From: Desulfonema limicola
Lineage (GTDB): Bacteria > Desulfobacterota > Desulfobacteria > Desulfobacterales > DYRC01
Assembly (NCBI GenBank): GCA_020718925.1
Contig: DYRC01000136.1
Coordinates: 1 to 10,133, forward strand
Direction: 5' to 3'
Length of the DNA stretch: 10,133 nt
How positions within the stretch are numbered: the stretch's first letter is position 1; the number at the start of each line of letters is the position of its first letter. Both the position numbers and the translations under genes were made by a program. The notes under the pieces were generated by a model. That model saw only the letters and a list, made by a program, of their open reading frames with translations. It was not told where the DNA came from and did not search any database. Positions 1 through 7,415 of the stretch are shown piece by piece.

Positions 1-22
1 TAACTTAAAAGGAGATCTATAA

Positions 23-1576
23 ATGAAACGCATCAGCCTCGTCTTATTCGCGCTTCTTCTTATCAATGCGGGTTCTGCCCGCTGTGAGGAAGCTTCGATA
101 AAAACCAGATTATCTGAAGAATTCAGATGGCTTAGAGAAGAAGCGTTTGATATGCAGGTGGTTACGGCTTCCAAAAAGGCGCAGAAAATTTCCGAAGCTC
201 CGGCAACGATGATCACGATTACTCAGGAGCAGATCGAAGCTTACGGATGGCGGGATTTGAAAGATGTTTTCAAGGCAATCCCCGGCGTGGATGTATCTTA
301 TAACGTGCAGGGCGAATTGAAAACATCTGTGATTATGCGGGGCATTTCGGGAAATCAGAAAATCCTGATTTTGCAGGACGGGCATAAATACAGCCCTGAA
401 AGCGGTGAGCGATTCTTGTATGCCTATAACATGCCGCTCAATATTTACAAGCGGATTGAAATTATTTACGGACCTGCTTCCGGTATGTATGGCGCGGATG
501 CTTATGCGGGCGTGATCAATCTGATTACCAAAGACGGCGCGGATTATAACGGAAATCAGGTCAGTGCCGGATATTTGTCCACCGGCGCGTATACCGCAGA
601 CGCCGCTTTCGGCAAAAAAATTGACGATGATACAGATTTGGTGATGTCTGCCCGGAGAAACTTTGAAAATTTCGGATTGTTTGTTCAGACCGAATATAAA
701 ATTTTTGAAAATCTCAAATTGGATGCCGGACTCCGCTATGATTATAATTCGGTGTATAAAGAGACATTCAATCCCCGAATCGGCATGATTATTGATCCGA
801 TGAAAAACTTAAATATCAAGCTGTTGTATGGAACAGCCTATATTCAGCCATCCAATTTTTATCGGTATGAAAACTTTGCCAATCCTTTTTTGCTGCATAT
901 TCCGAATGAAAGTCTTGAGCCGGAAAAGCTGAAAAATTATTCGGTTGATGTTTCATACACTTTCGGAGAGCATTACGCTGTTCATCTGGCGGCGTATATC
1001 AATAAAATGGAAAACATCATCCGGGCAGTGCAGGCTCCGGCGCAGGCGGGGAATTATCCCTATTACAATCCGTATTGGAAAACGCCGGGATTTACGGAAT
1101 ACAATGGAAATCAGGGAGATATTGATAGCAAAGGCGGCGAAATCACCTTGAAGCATAAATTTGACCGGCTTCTGAGCAGTTTATCGTATTCTTATGTAAG
1201 CGGTGAAGATGACGGATTTGAGGTTGCCGAAATTTCTCATCATAAAATCACCTTAAATTCAAGCTATACGGCTGAAAAATGGATTGCTGCCATGACGCTG
1301 AGATACTATTCGGAAGTCAGCACGGACAAGAATAATTATCAGTACGGAAGCCCGGAAAAAGGCGGGGATGGGTCTTATCATTTTGACGGCGCATTGATTG
1401 CGTATCTGAATTTTATCTATCGCTTTAACAAGAAGTTATCCGCCAATCTGTCTGTTGACAATGTGTTTGATACCAAGCATTATGCAGGTGTGCCGTTTGA
1501 CGGCTCTCCGGTGGTTGTTCCCCGCACGCCGCAGCCGCTGCAGCAGATTTTTGCAGGAGTGAAATATTCTTTCTGA
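23..1576 (+). CDS. TonB-dependent outer-membrane receptor, short barrel
   Basis: Likely an outer-membrane, TonB/ExbBD-energised importer of a siderophore, haem, cobalamin or similar ligand; the substrate cannot be told from sequence. The 517-residue product begins with a signal peptide (hydrophobic residues about 5-17, cleavage near residue 19-21). A TonB-box-like stretch follows (DMQVVTAS, about 43-50), then a plug domain to about residue 170 with hallmarks such as SEAPATMITIT, RGISGNQKILILQDG, YGPASGMYGADAYAGVINLITKDG. The rest is beta-barrel with alternating aromatic strands and a terminal Phe (VKYSF), the usual outer-membrane sorting signal. ATG 23 is chosen because AAGGAG (9-14) lies 8 nt upstream. 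The barrel part is only about 350 residues, whereas 22-stranded receptors usually have 450 or more. Around residues 205-220 the text jumps from an early-strand pattern (DTDLVMSARRN) to one typical of mid-barrel (FGLFVQTEYKI, LDAGLRYDY), suggesting an in-frame loss of strands. nudC follows on the same strand after 64 bp. Confidence 0.9.
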   Translation: MKRISLVLFALLLINAGSARCEEASIKTRLSEEFRWLREEAFDMQVVTASKKAQKISEAPATMITITQEQIEAYGWRDLKDVFKAIPGVDVSYNVQGELKTSVIMRGISGNQKILILQDGHKYSPESGERFLYAYNMPLNIYKRIEIIYGPASGMYGADAYAGVINLITKDGADYNGNQVSAGYLSTGAYTADAAFGKKIDDDTDLVMSARRNFENFGLFVQTEYKIFENLKLDAGLRYDYNSVYKETFNPRIGMIIDPMKNLNIKLLYGTAYIQPSNFYRYENFANPFLLHIPNESLEPEKLKNYSVDVSYTFGEHYAVHLAAYINKMENIIRAVQAPAQAGNYPYYNPYWKTPGFTEYNGNQGDIDSKGGEITLKHKFDRLLSSLSYSYVSGEDDGFEVAEISHHKITLNSSYTAEKWIAAMTLRYYSEVSTDKNNYQYGSPEKGGDGSYHFDGALIAYLNFIYRFNKKLSANLSVDNVFDTKHYAGVPFDGSPVVVPRTPQPLQQIFAGVKYSF

Positions 1577-1640
1577 TATTATTACGGAGATAATCTGTCG
1601 ATTTTTCGGGAATATCTTGCTGATGAGAGCGTTGATCTGA

Positions 1641-2429
1641 ATGAAAAACGAAAGTGTTCAATGGTTTGCATTTTATAAAGACCTGCTTTTGGTAGCACGG
1701 GAAAAAGACGGTTTTACAATTCCCTGTATGCCGAACCTGAGTAAGATCGGCGCAAATCCGATACGCACTCAATATCTCGGAATGCTCAATAACCGTCCGT
1801 GTTTTTCCGCAGAGCTTTCGGATATGAGCATACCGGAAGGCATGTTGCTTGAACCGTTACGCAGTTTATTCGGGCTGTTAAACGAAGAAGAATATGCAAT
1901 GGCAGGCACGGGGCTTCAGATTGTCAACTGGGATAAAACGCATCAGTATTGCGGACGATGCGGCGCGGGGGTGAAAGATAAAGAAGATGAGCGGGCAAAA
2001 TATTGTCCTGATTGCGGGCTTCTGAATTATCCGCGCATTTCTCCGGCAATTATCGCGGCGGTGATCAAAGAAGATTCGCTGCTTTTGGCGCTCCGATATG
2101 CCCCGACTTTGGGCGGAATCAGTTTTTACAGTGTGCTTTCGGGATATGTGGAACCCGGCGAGACGCTGGAGCAATGCGTTCATAGGGAAGTGCGGGAAGA
2201 AGTGGGGATAGAAGTGAAAAATATCCGGTATTTCGGAAGTCAGCCTTGGCCCTTTTCAGGCTCTCTGATGGTCGGATTTACGGCTGACTATGTGGGCGGC
2301 GATATTGTGCCGGACAACAAAGAAGTTACAGAAGCCGGATGGTTTCGTGCAGATAAGCTCCCGCATATTCCGGGAAAAATTTCGCTATCAAGAAAACTCA
2401 TAGACTGGTTTTCACAAAATTACCGATGA
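1641..2429 (+). CDS. nudC: NAD+/NADH diphosphatase (Nudix, NudC)
   Basis: Hydrolyses NAD(H) to NMN(H) and AMP; E. coli NudC also removes NAD caps from RNA 5' ends. It is a cytoplasmic, Mg/Mn-dependent enzyme. The 262-residue length matches the family (E. coli about 257). Visible parts are a variable N-terminal domain (1-95), a four-Cys zinc ribbon (C104, C107, C122, C125), and a Nudix fold whose box fits G-x5-E-x7-RE-x2-EE-x-G exactly (G168, E174, R182, E183, E186, E187, G189). The NudC-specific SQPWPF motif (200-205) separates it from other Nudix hydrolases. ATG 1641 is the earliest possible start, because an in-frame TGA sits directly before it at 1638-1640. The ribosome-binding site is weak (GAGAG, 1625-1629, 11 nt upstream). 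It may be co-transcribed with the upstream receptor gene, though no functional link is evident. Confidence 0.94.
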   Translation: MKNESVQWFAFYKDLLLVAREKDGFTIPCMPNLSKIGANPIRTQYLGMLNNRPCFSAELSDMSIPEGMLLEPLRSLFGLLNEEEYAMAGTGLQIVNWDKTHQYCGRCGAGVKDKEDERAKYCPDCGLLNYPRISPAIIAAVIKEDSLLLALRYAPTLGGISFYSVLSGYVEPGETLEQCVHREVREEVGIEVKNIRYFGSQPWPFSGSLMVGFTADYVGGDIVPDNKEVTEAGWFRADKLPHIPGKISLSRKLIDWFSQNYR

Positions 2430-2450
2430 TCCCCCCCTGCGAGGAGGGGA
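2430..2450. terminator. C/G-rich hairpin at nudC-rpoD convergence
   Basis: Immediately after the nudC stop, T2430-T2438 can pair with A2442-A2450 (TCCCC/GGGGA outer, one C-A mismatch, CCT/AGG inner) around a GCG loop. No U-tract follows on either strand, so this may be a Rho-assisted or bidirectional end, or only a pause or 3'-protecting hairpin. It lies where the two convergent transcripts meet. Confidence 0.35.
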
Positions 2451-2464
2451 TATTCCGGGTTTGA

Positions 2465-2492
2465 GTTCTGCGCTTTCAGGATCAGAATTTTT
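2465..2492 (+). terminator. weak hairpin plus T-run downstream of nudC
   Basis: GTTCTG (2465-2470) can pair with CAGAAT (2483-2488, with one G-U) and is followed by TTTTT (2488-2492) on the plus strand. That is a plausible but low-stability Rho-independent terminator for nudC. The loop is 12 nt and the stem only 6 bp, so it could be chance. Confidence 0.25.
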
Positions 2493-2512
2493 CATTCTTC
2501 TTCACTCGTCAG

Positions 2513-4270
2513 TCAGTAATCAATAAAGCTTTTGAGCTTTCTGCTTCTGGTCGGATGTCTGAGCTTTCTCAAGGCTTTGGCTTCGATTTGGCGGATACGT
2601 TCGCGGGTAACGGCAAAATCCTGCCCCACTTCTTCAAGCGTGTGATCTGCTTTTTCTCCGATGCCGAATCTCATTCTCAGGACTTTTTCTTCACGCGGCG
2701 TCAATGTGGCTAATACTTTGCGGGTCTGCTCCGCAAGATTCAAGCTGATAGCCGCTTCAGACGGCAGCATGAATTTTTTATCTTCAATAAAATCACCGAG
2801 ATGGCTGTCTTCTTCTTCGCCGATAGGCGTTTCCAAAGAAATCGGCTCTCTGGCAATTTTTAAAACTTTCCGCACTTTTTCAAGCGGAATTTCCATTTTT
2901 TCAGCAATTTCTTCAGGCGTGGGTTCGCGCCCGAATTCCTGCACCAGATAGCGGGAGGTGCGAATCAGCTTGTTGATGGTTTCAATCATGTGAACCGGAA
3001 TGCGGATGGTTCTTGCCTGATCTGCAATGGCTCTGGTAATTGCCTGACGAATCCACCATGTTGCATAGGTGCTGAATTTATATCCCCGGCGATATTCAAA
3101 CTTGTCAACCGCTTTCATCAGCCCGATATTGCCTTCCTGAATCAGATCGAGAAATTGCAGTCCCCGGTTCGTATATTTTTTGGCAATGCTCACCACCAGA
3201 CGCAGATTTGCCCGGATCAGATCGCTTTTGGCAAATTTGGCTCTGGCACGACCTTCTTTGACGCCATCCATCGTCTTTCTGAGCGTTTTAATATTGGCTT
3301 TGATCTTGTTTTCCCGCTCCCGCCCCTGATCACATAAGGCTTTGACGCTCTCATACAGCGATATGCTGACCGATTTTTCCAAAACGCAGCAGGATATTGC
3401 CCATTCGATAAAGACGCGTTCATCCCGAATTTTGGCGCGCAAATCATTCACGGTGGTATTCAATTTTTCCGCAAACTCCGCCAGCTTGTCTTCAACAGAT
3501 TCAAACCAACTGATCTGATTGCAGATGATTTTTTCAAGCCGTTCAATCACGCCGCCTTCTAGCCGCCAATCTTTCAACTGTTCAAATATCCTGTTGTTTC
3601 TGCGGCTGATCATGCGCCTTAGTTTTCGCTGTTCATCATAAACCATCTCAGGATGGGCAAACAGCCGTTCCCGATACTGCATGGTTTCCTGATACAGATC
3701 CCGGATATTGTGAATCGTATTTAAAAAACTTTCAATCTGAACAGCTTCATCTGCAACGGCATCGCCCTCATCCAAGTCTCTTAACACATGCTTGGGGCGC
3801 AGTTTTCCTTCTTCAATATGCTCCCCCAGATTCAGAATACATTCCACACCGGTGGTGGTATCTAAAAGAGCGCGCAGGACTTCCTGTTCCCCGGCTTCGA
3901 TTTTTTTGGCAATGTCCACTTCTTCTTCGCGGGTCAGCAGGGTTACAAGCCCCATTTCCCGAAGATACATCTTTACCGGATCCGTAACTGTACCGAATTC
4001 CGAACTGTCTTCTGCAAGTTTTTCATCGCCGCGTTTTTTTCTATCCGGCGGCTTTCGCTTTTTCTTATCCAAAACTTCGATCTCCATGTCATCAAGCATA
4101 ATCAGCGCCTCATCAAGCTGATCCGACGAAATCGCCTCTTCCGGCAGGACCATGTTAATCTCATCATACGTGAGGTAGCCCTGCTCCTTGCCTTTCGAGA
4201 TCAGGTCTTTTAACGCAGTTTTGTCAATCTGACCCTCGCCTTTCGGCGGAGTGACCGATATGTCTGACAT
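2513..4270 (-). CDS. rpoD: RNA polymerase primary sigma factor RpoD (sigma-70)
   Basis: Housekeeping sigma factor that directs core RNA polymerase to -35/-10 promoters. The 585 residues contain region 1.1 (about 10-65, acidic), a Lys/Arg-rich linker (69-84), and region 1.2 (DPVKMYLREMG, 98-107, to about 128). A large non-conserved region (about 130-340) follows, then regions 2.1-2.4 (350-425, with NLRLVVSIAKKYTNRGLQFL and FSTYATWWIRQAITRAI). Region 3 is about 430-500, including the 3.2 finger near SLETPIGEEEDSHLGDFIEDK, and region 4 has the -35-binding helix-turn-helix (about 543-573, TLEEVGQDFAVTRERIRQIE). The presence of 1.1 and the non-conserved region marks it as the primary sigma rather than RpoS or RpoH. 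ATG 4270 has a strong AGGAGG 9 nt upstream. The start and its ribosome-binding site lie within dnaG, with a 47-nt overlap, so translation is probably coupled to dnaG. It is the last gene of the leftward operon. Confidence 0.98.
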   Translation of the reverse strand: MSDISVTPPKGEGQIDKTALKDLISKGKEQGYLTYDEINMVLPEEAISSDQLDEALIMLDDMEIEVLDKKKRKPPDRKKRGDEKLAEDSSEFGTVTDPVKMYLREMGLVTLLTREEEVDIAKKIEAGEQEVLRALLDTTTGVECILNLGEHIEEGKLRPKHVLRDLDEGDAVADEAVQIESFLNTIHNIRDLYQETMQYRERLFAHPEMVYDEQRKLRRMISRRNNRIFEQLKDWRLEGGVIERLEKIICNQISWFESVEDKLAEFAEKLNTTVNDLRAKIRDERVFIEWAISCCVLEKSVSISLYESVKALCDQGRERENKIKANIKTLRKTMDGVKEGRARAKFAKSDLIRANLRLVVSIAKKYTNRGLQFLDLIQEGNIGLMKAVDKFEYRRGYKFSTYATWWIRQAITRAIADQARTIRIPVHMIETINKLIRTSRYLVQEFGREPTPEEIAEKMEIPLEKVRKVLKIAREPISLETPIGEEEDSHLGDFIEDKKFMLPSEAAISLNLAEQTRKVLATLTPREEKVLRMRFGIGEKADHTLEEVGQDFAVTRERIRQIEAKALRKLRHPTRSRKLKSFIDY

Positions 4271-6014
4271 AAAGTTTAGCCTCCTGCTGCTTTTGCCTCA
4301 GAAGCTCAAAAAGCAGTTTTTCATCTTTTCCCGCTTCAGCTTTCTTTATTTCGTTCAACAACGTATATTTGTTCCGACGTCCCCGTCCGGCGTTGAACTG
4401 AGATATCAGCTTGAGACAGTCCTCATAATTCCAGTTCTCTTCTTCCATGACCAGAGAAACTGTCAGTTTCCTATCTTCCGGGTCTTCAATACGTCCGATA
4501 ATTTCCGATATGTCTCCCGAATAGTTCGGGGTGTTCAAAATCATCTGCCCAATAGTTTTAAGTCGGACATCTTCAAATATCTCAATCAATTGCTGATCAC
4601 GGATATGAGAAAGTATGTCGGGAAAGCCCAGCATCATCGCAATCATCCGAAGCTCAAGGCGGTTTTCTTTTAAGTGAGAAGTGAGAAGTGAGAAGTGAGA
4701 AGTGGGAGGTGATTTCTCAATGCTCACTTCCTGATTTCTCACTTTTTCCCATACCATTTCCTCTTCAACGCCGATACGTTCCGATAATATTTTGATATGC
4801 AAAGCTCTTGCCACATCATCTTCAACCAAAGCAATATGTCCTTTCATCTCCGAAAGAATAAGTGATTTTCCTTCGGGTGAAACCCCATGCCGCTCAACTG
4901 CCCGATCCAGCAGAAACTCCATGATGCTTCGGGCTTTTTTCGTCTGTGCCAAAAATGCATCAGCCCCGAACTTTGACAAAAAAGAATCCGGATCATAGCC
5001 TGAAGGCAGAATCAGAATCCGGGCTTCGATATGTTCTTTGCCGAAAATATCAATGCTGCGCTGTGCTGCCTTGATGCCTGCCTCATCTGAATCATAGACC
5101 AGCGTTACTTTTGAGGTATAGCCTTTGAGAAGCCGCAGATGTTCACGGCTTAACGCTGTTCCTAACGTGGCAACCGCGTTTTTAATGCCATGTTGGTGCA
5201 AAGCCAACACATCTATATAGCCTTCTGTAATATACGCATGATCTTTGGTTCTGCAATCGGATTTGGCAAGATGAAGCCCGTAAAGAGATCGGCGTTTGTC
5301 ATACAAGGGTGTTTCAGGCGAATTGAGATATTTGGGCAAAGAATCGTCCATCACCCTCCCGCCGAACCCGATAATCTGCATCCGAATATCTGAAATCGGA
5401 AACATAATCCGGTTTCTGAACCGATCATAAAAACCGGATTTGCCGGATCGGGGAATAATCAGCCCGCTTTTTTCAGCCAAAGCCTGAGAAATCCGTTTAG
5501 TTCCCAGATGCCGGAGTATATTGTCCCAGCCATCAGGCGCATAGCCTAGTTGAAACCGCTCAATTATCTCTTTGCTGATATTGCGCTGTCTGAGGTATTC
5601 TCTTGCGTTTTCTCCCGCATCACTGTATAAGGCAAGCTGGAAATATGTCATTGCCTCCTTATTAACATCCAGAAGATTTTCCCGCTCATCCGATTGCCGT
5701 TTCTGTTCAGGCGTCATCTGCTGCGTGGGAATTTCAATTCCGCAGCGGGATGCAAGCATCTTGATTGCTTGCGGAAAAGAAAGATTGTCATGAAGCCTTA
5801 AAAAAGCAAATACGTCTCCCCCCGCGCCACACCCGAAGCAGTAAAAAATCTGCTTCTCAGGATTCACGGTAAAAGACGGTGTTTTTTCAGCATGAAACGG
5901 ACACAGTCCGGTATAATTTTTGCCTGCTTTTTTCAGTAAAACGGATTCGGAGATAAGTTCCAAAATATCCGCCGCAGCTCTGATGTCTGAAATTTTATCA
6001 TCGGGAATAAACAA
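4224..6014 (-). CDS. dnaG: DNA primase DnaG
   Basis: Synthesises RNA primers for the lagging strand and for replication start, working with the DnaB helicase. The 596 residues show an N-terminal CHC2 zinc ribbon (C38, H41, C59, C62). The catalytic core follows, with a basic stretch (YDRFRNRIMFPI, 196-207), GFGGR (216-220) and the KYLNSPETPLYDK motif (228-240). The TOPRIM domain has EGYID (264-268) and the metal-binding DSD (308-310). A helical C-terminal part (about 450-596) is in the position of the helicase-interaction domain. The start is TTG 6014, giving MFIPDDKI as in other primases, with AAAGAGG 9 nt upstream; the nearby ATG is in the hisA frame. It overlaps hisA by 17 nt and rpoD by 47 nt. 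Oddity: residues 437-448 in the linker are encoded by a 7-nt tandem repeat (4672-4706). The dnaG-rpoD pair is the classical macromolecular-synthesis arrangement, but no rpsU precedes it here. Confidence 0.98.
   Translation of the reverse strand: MFIPDDKISDIRAAADILELISESVLLKKAGKNYTGLCPFHAEKTPSFTVNPEKQIFYCFGCGAGGDVFAFLRLHDNLSFPQAIKMLASRCGIEIPTQQMTPEQKRQSDERENLLDVNKEAMTYFQLALYSDAGENAREYLRQRNISKEIIERFQLGYAPDGWDNILRHLGTKRISQALAEKSGLIIPRSGKSGFYDRFRNRIMFPISDIRMQIIGFGGRVMDDSLPKYLNSPETPLYDKRRSLYGLHLAKSDCRTKDHAYITEGYIDVLALHQHGIKNAVATLGTALSREHLRLLKGYTSKVTLVYDSDEAGIKAAQRSIDIFGKEHIEARILILPSGYDPDSFLSKFGADAFLAQTKKARSIMEFLLDRAVERHGVSPEGKSLILSEMKGHIALVEDDVARALHIKILSERIGVEEEMVWEKVRNQEVSIEKSPPTSHFSLLTSHLKENRLELRMIAMMLGFPDILSHIRDQQLIEIFEDVRLKTIGQMILNTPNYSGDISEIIGRIEDPEDRKLTVSLVMEEENWNYEDCLKLISQFNAGRGRRNKYTLLNEIKKAEAGKDEKLLFELLRQKQQEAKLYVRHIGHSAERRGSD
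4672..4744. repeat. heptamer tandem repeat with inverted copies inside dnaG
   Basis: On the plus strand AAGTGAG occurs four times in tandem (4672-4699), followed by a variant AAGTGGG (4700-4706). Two copies in the opposite orientation (CTCACTT) lie at 4723-4729 and 4738-4744. AAGTGAGAA and TTCTCACTT arms can therefore form a 9-bp hairpin in the dnaG mRNA. The tandem part encodes TSHFSLLTSHL in the primase linker. Three units equal 21 nt, so gain or loss of three keeps frame; any other change would shift it. Short tandem heptamers of this kind are more usual between genes. Confidence 0.85.
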
Positions 6015-6726
6015 GCGACATGGCCTCTTTCAAATCCACGGTTCCGCTATATAATGCTCTGCCGACAATCACGCCGGTTACGCCGACCGCCTGAAGCGGC
6101 AGCAGACGCTCAATATCTTCAAGATTGGATACGCCGCCGGACGCCACCACCGGAACCGATACAGATTCTGCCAATTTCCGGGTCTCCTCAATGTTGGGAC
6201 CGGTCTGCATTCCATCCCGATGAATATCTGTAAAATGAATCGCCGCCACGCCGCAATCTTCAAATTGCTTTGCCAAATCAATCGCGGTGGTCTGCGTGGT
6301 CTCAGTCCAGCCTTCAATGGCTGCCATACCGTTTCGCGCATCAATTCCTACAACAATGCTTGATGGAAACGATTTACATGCGTCTTTGACAAATGACGGG
6401 TTGCGAATCGCTTCTGTGCCGATAATCACGCGCTTCACGCCCAAATCCATGTACATCTGAATCGTTTCCATGTTGCGGATGCCGCCGCCTACCTGAATAT
6501 CAGCGGTTACAGTTTGCAGAATCTTCTGAATTGATTTGACATTCTTTGGATTTTTCGATACTGCGCCATCCAGATCCACGACATGAATCAGCAACGCGCC
6601 TTCATTTTCCCATCGTTTTGCCATACCCGAAGGATCATCGGAAAATACGGTTTGTGCATCCATGCGACCCTGAAGCAGCCGCACACATTTGCCGTCTTTA
6701 ATATCAACTGCCGGAATAATTATCAT
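5998..6726 (-). CDS. hisA: ProFAR isomerase HisA
   Basis: Fourth step of histidine biosynthesis: an Amadori rearrangement of ProFAR to PRFAR, the substrate of HisFH. It is a cytoplasmic (beta-alpha)8 barrel of 242 residues, the usual length. The catalytic aspartates are D8 (IIIPAVDIKDGKCVRL) and D129 (VVGIDARNG). The two phosphate-binding half-barrel motifs are QVGGGIR (78-84) and ASGGVS (195-200), with TDIHRDGMQTGPN (166-178) and GVIVGRALY (218-226). The last set favours HisA over its paralogue HisF, as does the start MIIIPAVDIKDG. The ATG at 6726 overlaps the stop of the lipoprotein gene as ATGA (4 nt) and has no good Shine-Dalgarno of its own, so it probably depends on translational coupling. 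Its own 3' end overlaps dnaG by 17 nt. Confidence 0.97.
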   Translation of the reverse strand: MIIIPAVDIKDGKCVRLLQGRMDAQTVFSDDPSGMAKRWENEGALLIHVVDLDGAVSKNPKNVKSIQKILQTVTADIQVGGGIRNMETIQMYMDLGVKRVIIGTEAIRNPSFVKDACKSFPSSIVVGIDARNGMAAIEGWTETTQTTAIDLAKQFEDCGVAAIHFTDIHRDGMQTGPNIEETRKLAESVSVPVVASGGVSNLEDIERLLPLQAVGVTGVIVGRALYSGTVDLKEAMSLVYSR

Positions 6727-7415
6727 TGTTCAAAGGGTTTCAGCACTTTTTCAAGCCCGGAAAGAGCAAGTTCGCCCGCGCTGACCCATCTTCCTTTCCG
6801 TTCTAAAAATGTGCCGATGTTAAAAAGGTTTTCAGTTAAAGACCGCTGGGTTTCATCCCATCTGTCAGACCATAATACACGGGCATCCGATACCCGAATC
6901 AGATGCAGATCATAAGACACAGACGCGGGGGAATTGACTGCATATTCATTTCCTGCCCGTTCCTGATAGCGGTAAATATGCCCAATCATAATGCTGTCTG
7001 CCCCGGCTTTTCTGGCAATCTGAATCAGATATTGCTTATCTGAGAACTTATATCTGCCGCCATCGGAAAATGAGGACGTGTATGCCTGTCCTGCCGGAAA
7101 AGCGTCAATTTTCTTCAGACCTTTAAGCTTTGACATCAGCCCGTCTGTCAGAACGCTTTCAGCTTCAGGTGCCACAACACCGGTAACAAACATGCTGCCG
7201 CTGAAAGGGCATCGGATGCCGCTGTCTTTTTCCATAGTTTGAGACATATCTCTGAATGGAAAAATTATCAGCTTTCGGATGCCGGAAATATTCAATGTCT
7301 CGGATTCGGAAACCGCATCAGACTGATGAGCAGCCTGATGAGCGCAGGCGCATATCAGAAACAATGCGGCACACACGCCTAAAGACCTATAACACGCCTT
7401 TTGTAGAAGGGACAT
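6723..7415 (-). CDS. putative lipoprotein of unknown function in the his operon
   Basis: Not recognised as a named gene. The 230-residue product starts with a short basic segment and a hydrophobic stretch, ending in a lipobox-like ICAC with the acyl-acceptor Cys at residue 24. It is therefore probably a lipoprotein; residues 25-26 (Ala-His) give no inner-membrane Asp+2 retention signal, so outer-membrane sorting is likely. The mature part looks alpha/beta: KLIIFPFRDMS (48-58), then VAPEAESVLTDGLMSKLKGL (82-101), ARKAGADSIMIGHIYRY (134-150), and VSYDLHLIRVSDARVLWSDRW (166-186). This pattern (a 'FPF' first strand, an ADxxxxGxI strand, a 'D.R.LW' strand) resembles CsgG/LpoB/GNA1162-type periplasmic lipoproteins. 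That resemblance is a fold-level guess only. ATG 7415 is preferred over a TTG at 7433 because AAAGGA sits 6 nt before it. It overlaps hisB by 29 nt and hisA by 4 nt, so expression is tied to histidine genes although no role in the pathway is apparent. Confidence 0.85.
   Translation of the reverse strand: MSLLQKACYRSLGVCAALFLICACAHQAAHQSDAVSESETLNISGIRKLIIFPFRDMSQTMEKDSGIRCPFSGSMFVTGVVAPEAESVLTDGLMSKLKGLKKIDAFPAGQAYTSSFSDGGRYKFSDKQYLIQIARKAGADSIMIGHIYRYQERAGNEYAVNSPASVSYDLHLIRVSDARVLWSDRWDETQRSLTENLFNIGTFLERKGRWVSAGELALSGLEKVLKPFEQ

Noticed and set aside
110..385. Antisense open frames over the receptor, rpoD, dnaG, hisA and YcaO genes (this one and several similar).
   Set aside because: They lie wholly inside well-supported genes, lack ribosome-binding sites and give no recognisable protein motifs.
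4672..4706. Tandem heptamers considered as a CRISPR or phase-variation switch.
   Set aside because: Units are 7 nt with no spacers, so not CRISPR. Phase variation of primase would be lethal, so a switch is unlikely.
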